A stretch of DNA of 64,000 nt from Thinopyrum elongatum (Eukaryota; Streptophyta; Magnoliopsida; Poales; Poaceae). Below the pieces are notes generated by a model. It had not been told where the DNA came from. It made no database searches and was given only the letters and a program-made list of their open reading frames with translations. Location: positions 426,861,230-426,925,229 of the forward strand of contig CM022303.1 in NCBI GenBank assembly GCA_011799875.1, given 5' to 3'. Positions 1 to 11,837 of this stretch are shown here, one piece after another. Each line of letters begins with the position of its first letter. Positions within the stretch are counted from its first letter, which is position 1. A program made the position numbers and the translations under genes.

Positions 1-2853
1 CAGATTCAGCTTGCGCAGCTCTTCAAAAAGACGAGGTTGAGCTCGCTTAACCATGAGGTTGTCGCAATAGGACTTGCGGCTTAAGGCATCAGCCATCACG
101 TTAGCCTTGCCAGGGGTATAGGAAATACCCAAATCATAGTCCGCAATGGCCTCCATCCATCTTTGCTGACAGAGGTTCAGAGATGGCTGAGTGAACAAGT
201 ACTTCAGACTTTTATGATCCGTGTAAATCTCGCAACGATTACCGAGGAGGTAATGTCGCCACAGCTGCAATGCATAGATGACAGCAGCTAGTTCTAGATC
301 ATGTATGGGATAGTTCTCTTCATGCGGGCGCAACTGTCGAGAGCCATAAGCAATGACTTTACGCTCTTGCATTAGGACATAGCCTAATCCTTCACGGGAT
401 GCGTCACAATAAATCATGAAGTCTTTGCGAGAATCTGGAGGAGCAAGTACTGGGGCAGATGTCAGCTTGTCTTTGAGTGTTTGAAAACTTTTCTGACATT
501 TTTCTGTCCATTCAAATTTAACGCCCTTGTGAAGCAGATCAGTCAGGGGCTTATCAATCTTTGAGAAATTCTTGACAAAGCGACGGCAATAGCTTGCTAG
601 GCCGAGAAAACTTCTGACTTGCTTGATATTCTTCGGTGGAGTCCAGTCAAGAATAGCCTGAACTCGTTCTGCGTTAACGGCAATTCCATACTTGGAAATC
701 ACATGACCAAGGTAGGTTACTTCAGAAAGCCAAAATTCACATTTGGAGTATTTGGCATACAACTGGTGTTCTCGGAGCCTTTCCAGTACCAGACGAAGGT
801 GTTCAGCATGTTCTTCTTTATTCTTAGAATAGACCAGAATATCATCCAAGTAAACCACGATGAATTTGTCGAGGTAATCCATGAAGATATAATTCATTAG
901 ACGGGAGAATGTGGCTGGAGCATTAGTCAAGCCGAAAGACATGACAGTGTATTCATAAGAACCATAGCGAGTAACAAATGCAGTCTTCGGAATATCCTCT
1001 TTACAAACTCGGATCTGGTGGTATCCCAATCTCAAATCAAGCTTAGAGAATACTGAGGAACCAGCAATTTGATCATACAGATCGTTGATTCTGGGAAGTG
1101 GATATTTGCTCTGAATTGTTGCTTGGTTGATAGGTCGGTAATCTTGAACCAACCGATTAGTTCCATCCTTCTTCTTAATGAAGAGTGAAGGTGCTCCCCA
1201 AGCAGAGGAACTGGGGCGGATGAAACCCTTCTTAAGTGACTTGTCGATTTCTTCCTTAAGCTCGAGAAGGTGGTGTGGAGGCATCTTATAAGGACGCTTC
1301 GCAATAGGGGTGGTGCCAGGCTTCAAGTCGATAACAAACTCAACAGCTCTGGCAGGGGGTATTCCTGGAAGTTCCTCTGGAAAGACATTTTGAAAATCAC
1401 GAACAACTGTAACGTTCTTGATGGCTTCAAGAGGTGAAGCATTCAATGTATTCAGAGCATATATCTGGCGTTCAGCATCCTGAGCTATTCGGGCTGAGTA
1501 TTTGACTATTTGGCCAGAAATATGGGTAAGTTGGACTTTCTTAGCGGCACAGTCAATAAAAGCATTGTGGGTGGTCAACCAGTCCATACCGAGAATGATG
1601 TCTATGTCGGAAGGTCCAAGAGCAATAAGGGAAGCAGAGAACATCAAACCTTCAATTCTGATCTGATTGTTGTGACTTACCATCTTGGTTTGCCACCTGG
1701 AACGGGGAGTGATAATCTCTAAAGGAGTGGGTAATGAGCTCATAGCTAACCCATGCAGTTGTGCAAATTGCTGGGACACGAAGGAATGTGATGCACCGGA
1801 ATAAAAAAGAACAGAAGCTGGCACTAAATTCACAGTGAGTGTTCCCAGCACAATAGTCGGTTCCTTCTGAGCCTTTTCAGCATTGACGTGATTGGCATGG
1901 CCAAGTACAACAGCAGATGGTATGACATTTCGGTTTCTGAGTCGGCGGTTTCGACAATTCTTCTTACTACCAACAGGAGGACAAGAAGCATTCTGATAAT
2001 TAAGGGATGGAGCCACAACATTGGATTGTCCACACTGAATCATTAGCTGTGTCGGCGGTGAAGGCAAATGAGGTGCAACATAAGACGGCCTCGGTGCTGG
2101 AGCTGGGCGGTGAAAAACATTGTGCGGGATCCAGACTTGACGTTTCTGAGCAGGCTGACCCGAAGACGAGCCGGCATCTCGAGTATGCTTGAGCGACTCT
2201 TGGTACTTAGTCAGAGCAGTTTCAACTTGGAAAGATTGGCTGACAAGCGTTGCGAAGTCCGTGTAATCATGGACTGCAAGTGCGAGGTTTATATCAGTAC
2301 GCAGTCCTTCACGGAATTTCTCCTGCTTGCGAGCGTCAGTGTAGACGTCATCCGCAGCATAGCGGGCTAATTCAAGGAATTTCCTCTGATATTCATCCAC
2401 AGTCATTGTTCCCTGGGTGAGTTTGCGGAACTACTGCTTCTTCTGGTCGATCAGACCTTGAGGAATGTACCGTGCATGAAAAGCTGACTGAAATTCCTGC
2501 CAAGTGGTTACTGTTTCAGTAGGCAACATACCCTTGTGGCTTTCCCACCATTGAGCAGCTGATCCCCTCAGGTGATACGTCGCATAGGTGATGTAACTGT
2601 CAGGGATAACTTTGGCCGACTTCATCTGGAAGGCAATGTCACGGAGCCGATCATCAGCATCCATTGGATCAGTCGAGCTGCGAAAAGTGGACGGATTGAG
2701 GCACATGAATTCTGGCAGAGTTATTGGAGCAGACTGTTGCTGAGTATTCTGGTTTGGGAACTGAGCCAATAGTCCAGTCATAAACTGACGGTTGAATTCA
2801 AACTGCTGCATCATTGCGGCAATATAAGGTGGAGGTGGGGGATCGTCAGCCAT
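1..2853 (-). pseudogene. gag-protease-RT-RNase H polyprotein, one in-frame stop
   Basis: One frame runs from ATG 2853 to the window start with a single TAG at 2431-2433. Gag lies at 2853-1900, with the WWESHKG and FHARYIPQ core typical of plant gypsy gag. The zinc knuckle looks lost: only scattered cysteines remain near 1950. The protease follows at about 1830-1560. Its LFDSGA active site reads LFYSGA (Tyr codon 1801-1803), so the catalytic aspartate is replaced. RT is at about 1330-600 with [23 protein letters not shown] and [10 protein letters not shown]. RNase H is at about 480-1 with [13 protein letters not shown] and ADALSRK. Apart from the TAG and the protease change the frame is clean, which suggests a fairly recent copy. 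It probably cannot move by itself, though RT and RNase H look intact. Integrase would follow outside the window. Confidence 0.85.
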
Positions 2854-3452
2854 CCTGCCAAATCAACAGGGGCAGTTTAGCAAGAAGAACTGCAGATGTA
2901 TGGAATTATTCATGAAGTAACACGCATGGCAGAAGGAAGTGCAATAGATACTTCATCATAGTCACACCAGACATTCAAATCCACACATAGTCTCGGTTAC
3001 AAACCGGCATTACGACAGCTGAAAGGGGAAGGCTAGACAACTAGGCGGCGCGCAGGCACGCGGTAAGGAAGTACACAATGAGACATAGCAAAGGCTACAT
3101 CAACGTCGGAGAAAACCGTGGAGCGTGGAATCTGCAAGTGACAACACAGGGTGCCCTCGATAAAAGGATCCTGCAAGCAGAACCTGGCCCACAATCTTGA
3201 AGCAAGGGGGGATATTTTCAGAACTCCGGGTGGATGTGAGCACGAGAGCCTAATATTGGAGTTAGTAAATTTTTAACCCGAATAGAAGAGAGATCAGAGT
3301 CCCAGAGTAAAGGTCGAGGAGTAAAAGATCCTAATATCACCCAATTGGCGACATGGGCCCGTAAGCCACACAGCCAACTTAGTAAAACAGTTTTCAAGTA
3401 CTAGACTCAGCTTCGCCCAAGGAGTTGGAAAGGGGGTTCCTACAGGCAGTCG
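2854..3452 (-). other. untranslated leader of the Tekay-type element
   Basis: Sequence between PBS and gag start. No ORF of note on either strand and no recognised domain. This is where the packaging and 5' leader signals of the element would lie. Confidence 0.6.
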
Positions 3453-3464
3453 GCTCTGATACCA
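3453..3464 (-). promoter_or_regulatory. primer binding site, tRNA-iMet type
   Basis: The minus strand reads TGGTATCAGAGC, complementary to the 3' end of plant initiator tRNA-Met, three bases inside the LTR end (CGTCACA). It primes minus-strand cDNA synthesis and fixes the element's orientation. Confidence 0.9.
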
Positions 3465-3467
3465 ACT

Positions 3468-6400
3468 TGTGACGCCCCCAGCTCAATCGTGCACTAATCA
3501 TAAACGCAAATGCACACGATCAAGCCTAAGGACTCACGGGAAAATATCACAACACAACTCTAAAACATGAATAAAGTCATACAAGCTTTATATTACAAGC
3601 CAGGGGCTCGAGGGCTCGAATACATAGCTCGATGGCATACAAGTGTCAGCGCAAGCATCAGATATCTGAGTATAGATATGAAATAGAAACAGATAAGCCT
3701 CTAGAAAGGCGGGGCAAAATAAAAGCTACAATCGAAAGGCGCAGGACTCCTGCCTGGGACCCTCCGAACCTACTCCTGGTCGTCAGCCAACTCGTAGTAG
3801 TATCCACCCTCTGGGTAGAAGTAGCGATCGTCGGTGGAGGCAACTGTATCCGGGGCTCCGTCATCTGGCCACGACAAACTGATATGGGGAGAAAAAGAAA
3901 GCAAAGCAACCGTGAGTACACCGAAGAACTCAGCAAGCAAGGATCTACACTACATATGCAACATTATCAAAGGAAGGCTGTATATGGGGACTTGGCTCAG
4001 AAATGCCAGAATTGAGAGGAAGCCTAGTCCTATCGAAGACTAGCATTTTCATCGGTCTTGCAGCAATAGAAGAGAGTAGATCAGCACAATACAAAGTAGT
4101 AGTAGTGTTATCAACCTCACCCAGAGATCCTTTCTCGACTCCCTGCGAGAAAGCGATCCTAGAGCCATACAGTCATCAACCTCGTCCTGAGATCCCTTCT
4201 CGACTCCCTGCGAGAAGCAATCACAGAGCCATAGTATCCAATTCTAGTTGTATCGATCGGGATACAACTCCGAGTGTCCATTACCGAGGATCCGCTATGC
4301 ATAGATTAGTTCTTCCCTGCAGGGGTGCACCAACTTACCCACCACGCTCGCTTAACTCCAGCCGGACACACATTCTGGGTCATGCCCGGCCTCGGCCAAA
4401 CGACACATCGCAACCCTACCTAGAGCTCAGCAGAGAGGTCCCCGTCGGTCTACGTCCTAAGCGCTCAAGGGTCTTGGGCCGTCGCCCTGTGCACGCCGGG
4501 TCGTTGCGAGCAGGGTGGATACCAGCGCCAACGGCACAATCCGACCCGGCCACAATGCTGAATTGGACGTCTGACAAAGCTTTCGGCTGATGCCACGATG
4601 CAGAGTACCCATATTGATTCCCGTGTGATGGTTAGTGCTATCGGGCCAGAGGGCCACTCGAATCAAATATTCAAATCGTTAGTACCTTGGGGGTGCAGTA
4701 ATGAGCAGAGACTCACGAGCGATGTGACCCCGTCGCCCCATCTCGAGCACTTGCGTCAAGGGCCAAGAATGCCCGGTCACGCCTCGTATTCATCACTCGG
4801 GCACCATCCTAGCAACCCGTCTTAACATCACACGCGGTTACCCCTCAGGGTCGACCCACCTTTCCAAGTAACAGTGTAAAGTCCAAGTATCCGTGTGTCC
4901 ATAACATCAAGGGAATCCGAGGTATCACCCTCGATGGATACCCACTCGATGTAACTGTCAAGGTGAACGTAGGAGGAATCACCCTCGATGGGTTCACACT
5001 TGATGTGTTGCACGACAGGGTCGTATCGGAAGTGGAGAAGGAGGAATCACCCTCGATGACCATGACCAAATAGCTACTCGACAGAGTTAACATCTGAAGT
5101 GCTACACGAGGTATCACCCTCGGCACTCGATAGTAACGCTGCAGTGTAGTTACAACCAAGGGGGGTGAAGTGCGGTGCCGGGGCCTGTCTTCGATCCCGT
5201 CGATCGGGTCTTCTGGTGATCCAGCGAGGTAGTCGGGACAAGTGGGGTCACTGATAGGTCTCTACCCAGACTATACTAGACAGTTTAGGATAAGCAGGTA
5301 AGGTTTCAATAGCAGGTTACAATAAACAGGCTATCCATCAGAATTGTAAAGCAGTAGCAGCAGCAATTCTAATGCAAGCATGAGAAAATAGAATGGGCGA
5401 TATCGAGATGATCAAGGGGGGGGGGGCTTGCATGGTTGCTCTCCGGCAAAGGCAAGGTCGTCAACGGTGTCGTTGGGCTCCTGAGCTGCGTCGGTCCCGG
5501 GAAACTGCGTCGGAGTCGAGGTCTACCGAGAGAGAAGAGGAGGAGGAAATAGTAAATATAAAGCAAACAAAAGCATGACATGACAATAGGGAGAGCTAGG
5601 GGTGTTCTGATGCGGTGCTACACGATACAGGTGAAGAGGGAAAACATCCGGGAATGTTTTCCCGGTTCCGGACATTTGTCAGACAGATGACCGGAGGGGA
5701 ACGGTTCCATGTTCGGATAGATAGGGACGTGTGGCGGATGAACGGACCGCGTATTCGGATTCGTCTCATCGTGCTGAGCAACTTTCATGTACAAAGTTTT
5801 TCGATCCGAGCTATGGTTTAAAAGATATGATTTTCTAAAGTTTTAAACAATATTCTAATTTCTTTTAAATGATTAAATCCAACATTATCCAAAACAGTAA
5901 ACGGTGATGTCAGCATGACGCAAAGATGACGTCAGCAGTCAACTCTGGCTGACAAGAGTCAAACCTGACAGGTGTGTCCAGTGGGGCCCACATGTCAGCC
6001 TCTGATAGTATTAAACAGAGTTAAAACAAACTAAATAACCTAATTAGCTAGTGGGACACACTGTCAGTGACTTATTAAGTTAATTAATTAAATAATTAAT
6101 TAACTAACCTTTAGTTATTTATTTTAAAATGCTTAATGGGGTGGGGCCCGCGTGTCAGCGACAGCGGCTGCCGCGTCACCATAGTTGACCAGGTCAACTG
6201 GTCAAAGTGGGGCCCCTGGGCCCACCAGTCAGTGGCCCAGGCGGTGCCACGTCGGACCCGGCCGTCGGAGTTGCTCCGGCGAGCCCGAATAAAGCTGAAC
6301 GCGCCGGCGAGGCTCGGGAGTCGCCCACAGGGCATCCCCGGGGCTGTGGTTTGGCCCGTTAGAACGGGTGCGGCGAGCCGCATCGCGTGGTGGTGGTGGT

Positions 6401-7646
6401 CGGACTCGAGGGTGGCCGGAACGACGCCAGCGACGACGGTTGGCGGCGGGGCTCTCGGGTGGAGCTCGGGCGCGTGGCTGTAGTGGGCTAGCGAGCAAAG
6501 TAAAGGGCGGGGCGGCCTTTGCAGCTCACCAGGAGCACGCCGGTGCTGCTGGACCGAGCGGAGCGGCTCTGGGAGCGCGGCAATGGTAGCAACGGCGGCG
6601 GACAGAGCACGAGCACGGCGGCGGCTAGCTACGGCTACGGGGAAGGACAGGGAGGAGGGGGGTTCCGGTGCGGCTGCTCACCGCGGAGCCGTAGGGAACT
6701 GGCAGAGGGCTCGGGGAAGCTCGGGGTCGCCGGAATCGTCGACGGCGTGTGGCAGCAATCCGAAGAGGGAGAGGGCGGAGTGGAGGCGATGCAGTGGCGT
6801 AGAGCTCGGGCCCGTCCTCGTAGTCGGTGTAGTCTACACAGGCGGTGCTGCTGGACACGACGGAGCGGGAAGGAGGGCTCGGTGGCCATGGCTATGGCGC
6901 GGTGGCGGCCATGGCTGCGCCCTGCTGCGGTGGGGAGAACGGGGACAAGGCAGAGAGAGGGGGAAGTGAGGCGAGGGGTGGTCAGGGAGGCTGGGGGCTC
7001 GGCCCTTATCCACCACGGGCGCGGGCGCACGCTGTCGTGCAGGGGAGAGGGGGGTCCTGGCTGTGCGCGCGCTTGCACGCGCTGTGTTCGACAGCGCGCC
7101 AGGTGGAGCAGTGGGGGAGGTGAGGGAAAAGGCCAGGCGGGCTGGGCCACTGCTGCCACTTAGGCTCAGTAGCTGTGGGCTGCTTTCCCTTTTCTATTTT
7201 CTTTTCCTGTTTGCTCTTTTTATTTCTGTTTTGCAAAATGTGTGGCACCCAAATGAATTTTGTAAAATATATGACCTAGTCCATAAACCATAGTGCAACA
7301 TACCCTATCACCCAAAATTAGTTTGGGGTAGTTATCATTTCATATTTATATTATATTAATTAATAGGTTATTAAATAGTGTTTTCAGCCACTGTTTGAGG
7401 ATGTTTAAGTCACTTATCCAATTGCAATAAGGTTGGTTACAATTTTATCATTGCCTCCAAATTATTTGCTATTTAATGAACATTTTAGTTTTAAAATTTG
7501 AACAACTTTTATTTTTACTTTAAGTTCGAATTTCCATTTGAATTTGAAAAGGGATTTATTACTAATGATGATTAAGCACTGTTGATCATGTTGACATGGC
7601 ATAATCATACGGGTGATTACTGTAGCTTAATACATGGGGTGTTACA
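3468..7646 (-). repeat. 5' LTR, 4.2 kb, of the Tekay-type element
   Basis: On the minus strand it begins TGTAACACCCC (7646) and ends GGGGGCGTCACA (3468), both typical of grass Tekay-like LTRs. It holds an AT-rich part (7250-7640), a very GC-rich block (6120-7160) that produces many overlapping spurious frames, and a short direct repeat of CACCCTCGATGG-type motifs at 4920-5130. No protein domain is recognisable. The second LTR is outside the window, so the element's age cannot be judged here. Confidence 0.75.
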
Positions 7647-10600
7647 CCCCGCGTATGCGCGCTCGTCCCCATAACCGAGCGCCTTCCATGGCCACCGCCC
7701 GCTACTCCGAGACCAGCCGCCACCGCCCATGGATGTCGCCCAGGCCCACCTCGAGCTCGACCACCCCGCTAGTCACCTCCCCGCCACCGTCGCACCCAGA
7801 TCCGGCCAGATCGAGCCGGCCCGCCGCCACCATCACGCCTCCTGACGCCGTCGTGACCTCACGTCGTCGCCGCCGGCGACCGTCGCTGCCCCACGCCTCA
7901 TCTCTGCGTCGCCCTCCTTCCCTTGCTCTGGCCCCTCTTCTGCACGACCCGAGGGAGCCCCTGCTCGGCGTGCTTGCGCGCCCGAAGGCGACCTCCACCG
8001 CGGCCCTGTTCGCGTGGAGCCCCTGCTCCACCAGCATCAATGCTCGGCAGCACCTCCTCTGTCCGCGACTCGTGCTGCTGCTCGCCTTGGTCCTCGTGCC
8101 CCACTCTTGCCTCCGCTATTACATGAGCCCCGACGCTCCTTTGCTTTGCTGCACTCCCGTGGCATCGTTGACGCTCGAGACTTGCCATGCTTGCTGCTGC
8201 CGTTACCACCCCCACGTCCCGCTGACTCTCTACATCCGCGTCCCTCGTGAGCCTTACGACAACTCCAAGTCCGAGACCTCCACGAACAGGGTCATCCTCG
8301 GATCGCCAAGACTAGTACTCGAGGACCCAAGTTCCTCTCCGAACCATGTACAACTACCCTCGTCGTGGATCCAACAAGACCACACCGCTCCGAACTCGAC
8401 CCGCCCCAAAACGCAGGCTTCAAAGGTATAACCGTCGGGACGACCGCCCGTGGAACGAACGCATGTGTTGTACGAGATGCTTGTGTTTTCACCGTGTCTG
8501 AATTGTCGCTCGTTTCCATGCCACAGACATGTGGGACACCCGGTTACCGGGATCACTCCCCGTCACTTTTGCACGCTCACACCCACATTTCTTTTGCACC
8601 GACATCTCAATCGAGTTGCCGGATATCCAATACGTTGCCATGGCATCGTTTCCGTTTTTGTCGCCATGGCACCCAATTCTTTCCGCCCTGGTGACCAAAT
8701 GCTCCCTATCATATTAAATGCCAACATTTGATAAAATTGCATATACTTGAATATGCCATCCGCATCATGATAACAACAATCAAAATGTTTAAAATTGTTG
8801 TTTACATTAATTTGCATAAATGACATGTTAACATGGCTTAATTCATAACTAAATAACCATAGCTCGGAATTAAATAAACTATATATGTAACTTGTCTAGA
8901 AAAATGGATAGATTAACTTGGTGCACTTACTTTGCATGTTTAACAACTCTAAAATATGATTTTAGGAAGATCAGTACCAAATTCGAAATATGCACATGAG
9001 AATTTTCCGGAATTGTTGTTTGTTGTTCCGGCCTCATTTAAACTTGCCTAAATAGTTAGTTTACATATGCTTCACCTCTTGCCATGTTAACCAACATTTA
9101 ATTTTGTCTTGTACATAATGAGAGTGAACTAAATAATTGAATGTGCTGATTCGTCAATATGCAACTCGTTGCATATTGAGCTTCACTTAACTTGTAGTAT
9201 TGTTTGCGCACTTTGCCATGCCATGAATCATTAAACTGGACATGCATCATACTTGACTGTGCATCAGGCCATGTTTATGCTTGTGTGTTTACCATGTTAT
9301 TTCCTTCTTTCCGGCTGCGCTTCTTCTCAATAGTTCCGGTTACGTTGCGATTATGAGTATCCGTTCGACTACTTTGGTTCGTCTACTTCATGGATTTGGT
9401 CCTCTTCCTAGCAGGATTTCAGGCAAGATGAACATTACCCTGGATACCACTACTATTTTTGCTTTGCTAGTTGTCTCGATGCTATCGCTATGTCGTGCTA
9501 CCTACCACTTGTTTATCAAGCCTTCCAATATGCAATGATAAGCCTCTAACATTTCCCATGATCCTTGCAAACCGTTGTTTGGCTATGTCACCGCTTTCCT
9601 CAGCCCCACCTATAGCGTTGCTAGTTGCAGGTGCAGCTTCAGGTTGTTCCATGTTGGGACATGGATACCATGGGATATCACAATATCTCTTATTTAATTA
9701 ATGCATCTATATAGTTGGTGAAGGGTGGAAGGCTCGACCTTTTGCTTGGTGTTTTGTTCCACTCTTGCCGCCCTAGTTTCCTTCATACCGGTGTTATGTT
9801 TCTTGATTTTGCATTCCTAACACGGTCGGGGTTTATGGGCCCCTCTTGACAGTTTGCTTTGAATAAAACTCTTTCAGCAAGGCCCAACATTGGTTTTACC
9901 ATTTGCCTAATAACAACTAAAACTTGCATAGGGACTTTTCGGACCCCGAGGATAATTAATTAACAACCCCATGCCAGTGCTCCTCATGAGTGTTGGTCCA
10001 AACTAGAGCCCATTGTAGTGCAACCACGGGGAAACTCGAGGACTGGTTTTAGTTGTACGGACTGCTCATCCGATCGTGGCCTGAGACGAGATACGCGCGG
10101 CTACTATCAGGGTGTCGGCACGTCGGGAGGTGTTGCTGGTTTTGTTTTACCATTGTCGAAATGTCTTGTGAACCGGGATTTCGAGCTTGATCGGGTTGTT
10201 CCGGAATGGAGGATTTTCCTCCGTGGATCATGAGAGTTTGTGATGGACTAAGTTGGGACACCCCTGCAGGATTTAATCTTTTCGTGAGCCGTGCCCGTGG
10301 TTATGTGGCAGACTGGAAATTTATAATATCCGGTTGTAGAGAACTTGACACCAGATCCGAATTAAAATACACCACCCCCGTGCGTCACCGTGACCGTCTC
10401 TTTTCGAGCAAGTTCATGAAGAGAACACGGTGGGGTTATGTTTGACTCGTAAGTAGTTCAGGATCACTTCTTGATCATTACTAGTCTGCGACCGTTATGC
10501 GTAGTTTCTCTTCTTACTCTTGTACTCATAAGTTAGCCACCATATAATGCTTAGTGCTGCTGCAACCTCACCACTTATCCATTCCATACCCATTAAGCTT

Positions 10601-10885
10601 CGTTAGTCTTGATACCCATGGTAATGGGATTGCTGAGTCCTCGTGGCTCACAGATTACTACAACAACAGTTGCAGGTACATGTAATGCGATGATCTGACG
10701 CGAGTGCGATGCTTCTTGTTTGGAGTTCTTCTGCTTCTTCTTATTCGAACAAGGGATATGTTCCGGGTCGGGAGCCTGGGATTAGCAGGGTGGATGTCAT
10801 TCTTCTTTTTCGTTCGATTTCATCCGTAGTTGGATCCTGCTCTTCTGAATGATGATTGCTATGTATTGATGTATCCATGTATTCA
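7647..10885 (+). repeat. partial long LTR of a second Tekay-like gypsy element
   Basis: GC-rich in the first 800 bases, then AT-rich to about 10450, then a tail with GCTGAGTCCTCGTGGCTCACAG and a run of TTCTTCTGCTTCTTC near 10620-10740. This layout resembles the interior of long grass gypsy LTRs read on the plus strand. No PBS, gag or pol follows: the sequence is cut at about 10885 by the next LTR. The 265-codon frame at 7634-8431 shows no family features and is most likely chance coding in GC-rich LTR. The family assignment is by recalled pattern and is tentative. Confidence 0.5.
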
Positions 10886-11765
10886 TGTTTCTCGGCGTTC
10901 TGGGAACCAGGGTACCCAGACTTGCCTGCCTGCGGCCCACGGCGTGGCTCCATCGACGGCCTGATACGGCCCATCTACAACACCGACAAGAAAAGACCCT
11001 CGCGGGGGGCCAAGCCTCACGAGGCGGGCGACATCAAGACCTCCGGAGGGAGCGGCCTCCCCAGGCTGGCTCCCGAGTAGCGGAGATTTCTATGCAGGTG
11101 CCCACCTCATGAGGTTGAGGTGACACAAGCCATGATGACCAAGGTCAGGCGGGCGTCAGCGGGCGCAGGGCAGCAGGTTTCCTCTTTGGTGCTAAGGAGG
11201 CAAGTGCAGATGCCGGGTCCCAAGGAATCACCCAAAGGTTTCCATTCCCGTGCAACAAGACCAAGACCGCCAGGATGGTAGGATGGATGTCATCGCCGAG
11301 CCCACCACAGCGTCACGACCAGAAGCTTTGCAGGCGAAGACCACCTTTCATCAGGATAAGATGTACAACTTGTCCCCTTTCAAATTGGCCACTGTGGGAT
11401 CCCTTCCCGCCTTCATTTTGGGGGAAGAGGACCGAGGCCTCTACATATATAGGTTAGCTACCACCATAGCAGGGGGACCGATCCAATCCTCAACTCACTC
11501 CCTCACTAGAGCAGACCTCGTGAAGTTGTTCTTCCTCTGTACTAGTTCATGCTCAGCCCCTCGTGAGTCTAATCCACCCAAAGCAGGAGTTGGGTATTAC
11601 ACCGCAAGGTGGCCCGAACCTGGGTAAACTGTTGTGTTCTTCTCCCTCCTTGTTCATCAAGCTAGGCCGTGGGGGTGACGAACTGGTTGGCCGGAGAGGT
11701 TGAGTTCTTCGCACACGCCCGAGAGTTCAAACATTTCTTGGGTCTGCGGAGCCCTGAATCCGACA
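10886..11765 (+). repeat. 5' LTR of the decayed Tat-like element
   Basis: Starts near TGTTTCTCGGCG and ends CCGACA, two bases before the PBS. A weak TATA-like box (CATATATAGG, about 11444) lies about 320 bases before the end, as expected for a U3 promoter. The exact start is uncertain because the first bases look mutated. Confidence 0.6.
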
Positions 11766-11767
11766 TT

Positions 11768-11785
11768 TGGCGCGCCAGGTAGGGG
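11768..11785 (+). promoter_or_regulatory. primer binding site, TGGCGCGCC type
   Basis: TGGCGCGCCAGGTAGGGG directly after the LTR. The same 18-mer, on the minus strand, forms the PBS of the Tat element at 63758-63775, and one with a single change is at 33201-33218. I do not assign the tRNA. Confidence 0.8.
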
Positions 11786-11837
11786 CGTGTCGAAGCCTCT
11801 CTTCCACCGTTCGCTCCGTCGCCCTTCCGTCGTTCCT

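Larger units (their letters stand above)
1..7646 (-). mobile_element. Ty3/gypsy LTR retrotransposon, Tekay/Del-type, 5' part
   Basis: Minus-strand element cut by the window start. Reading down from 7646 it has the 5' LTR (7646-3468), a tRNA-iMet-type PBS (3464-3453), an untranslated leader, then gag, protease, RT and RNase H in one frame to position 1. Integrase and the 3' LTR lie outside. The domain order and the [12 protein letters not shown] RT place it in Ty3/gypsy; the long LTR and PBS suit Tekay/Del chromoviruses, although the chromodomain is not in view. The CCCCG after 7646 would be one target duplication but cannot be checked without the other end. Confidence 0.85.

Noticed and set aside
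6136..7163. Many long overlapping frames on both strands (up to 214 codons)
   Set aside because: They lie in the very GC-rich part of the 4.2-kb LTR, overlap in all frames, and show no domain; stop codons are simply rare there.
7634..8431. 265-codon plus-strand frame
   Set aside because: Starts at the LTR boundary in GC-rich DNA, proline/serine/arginine-rich in several frames at once, no start context or family match.
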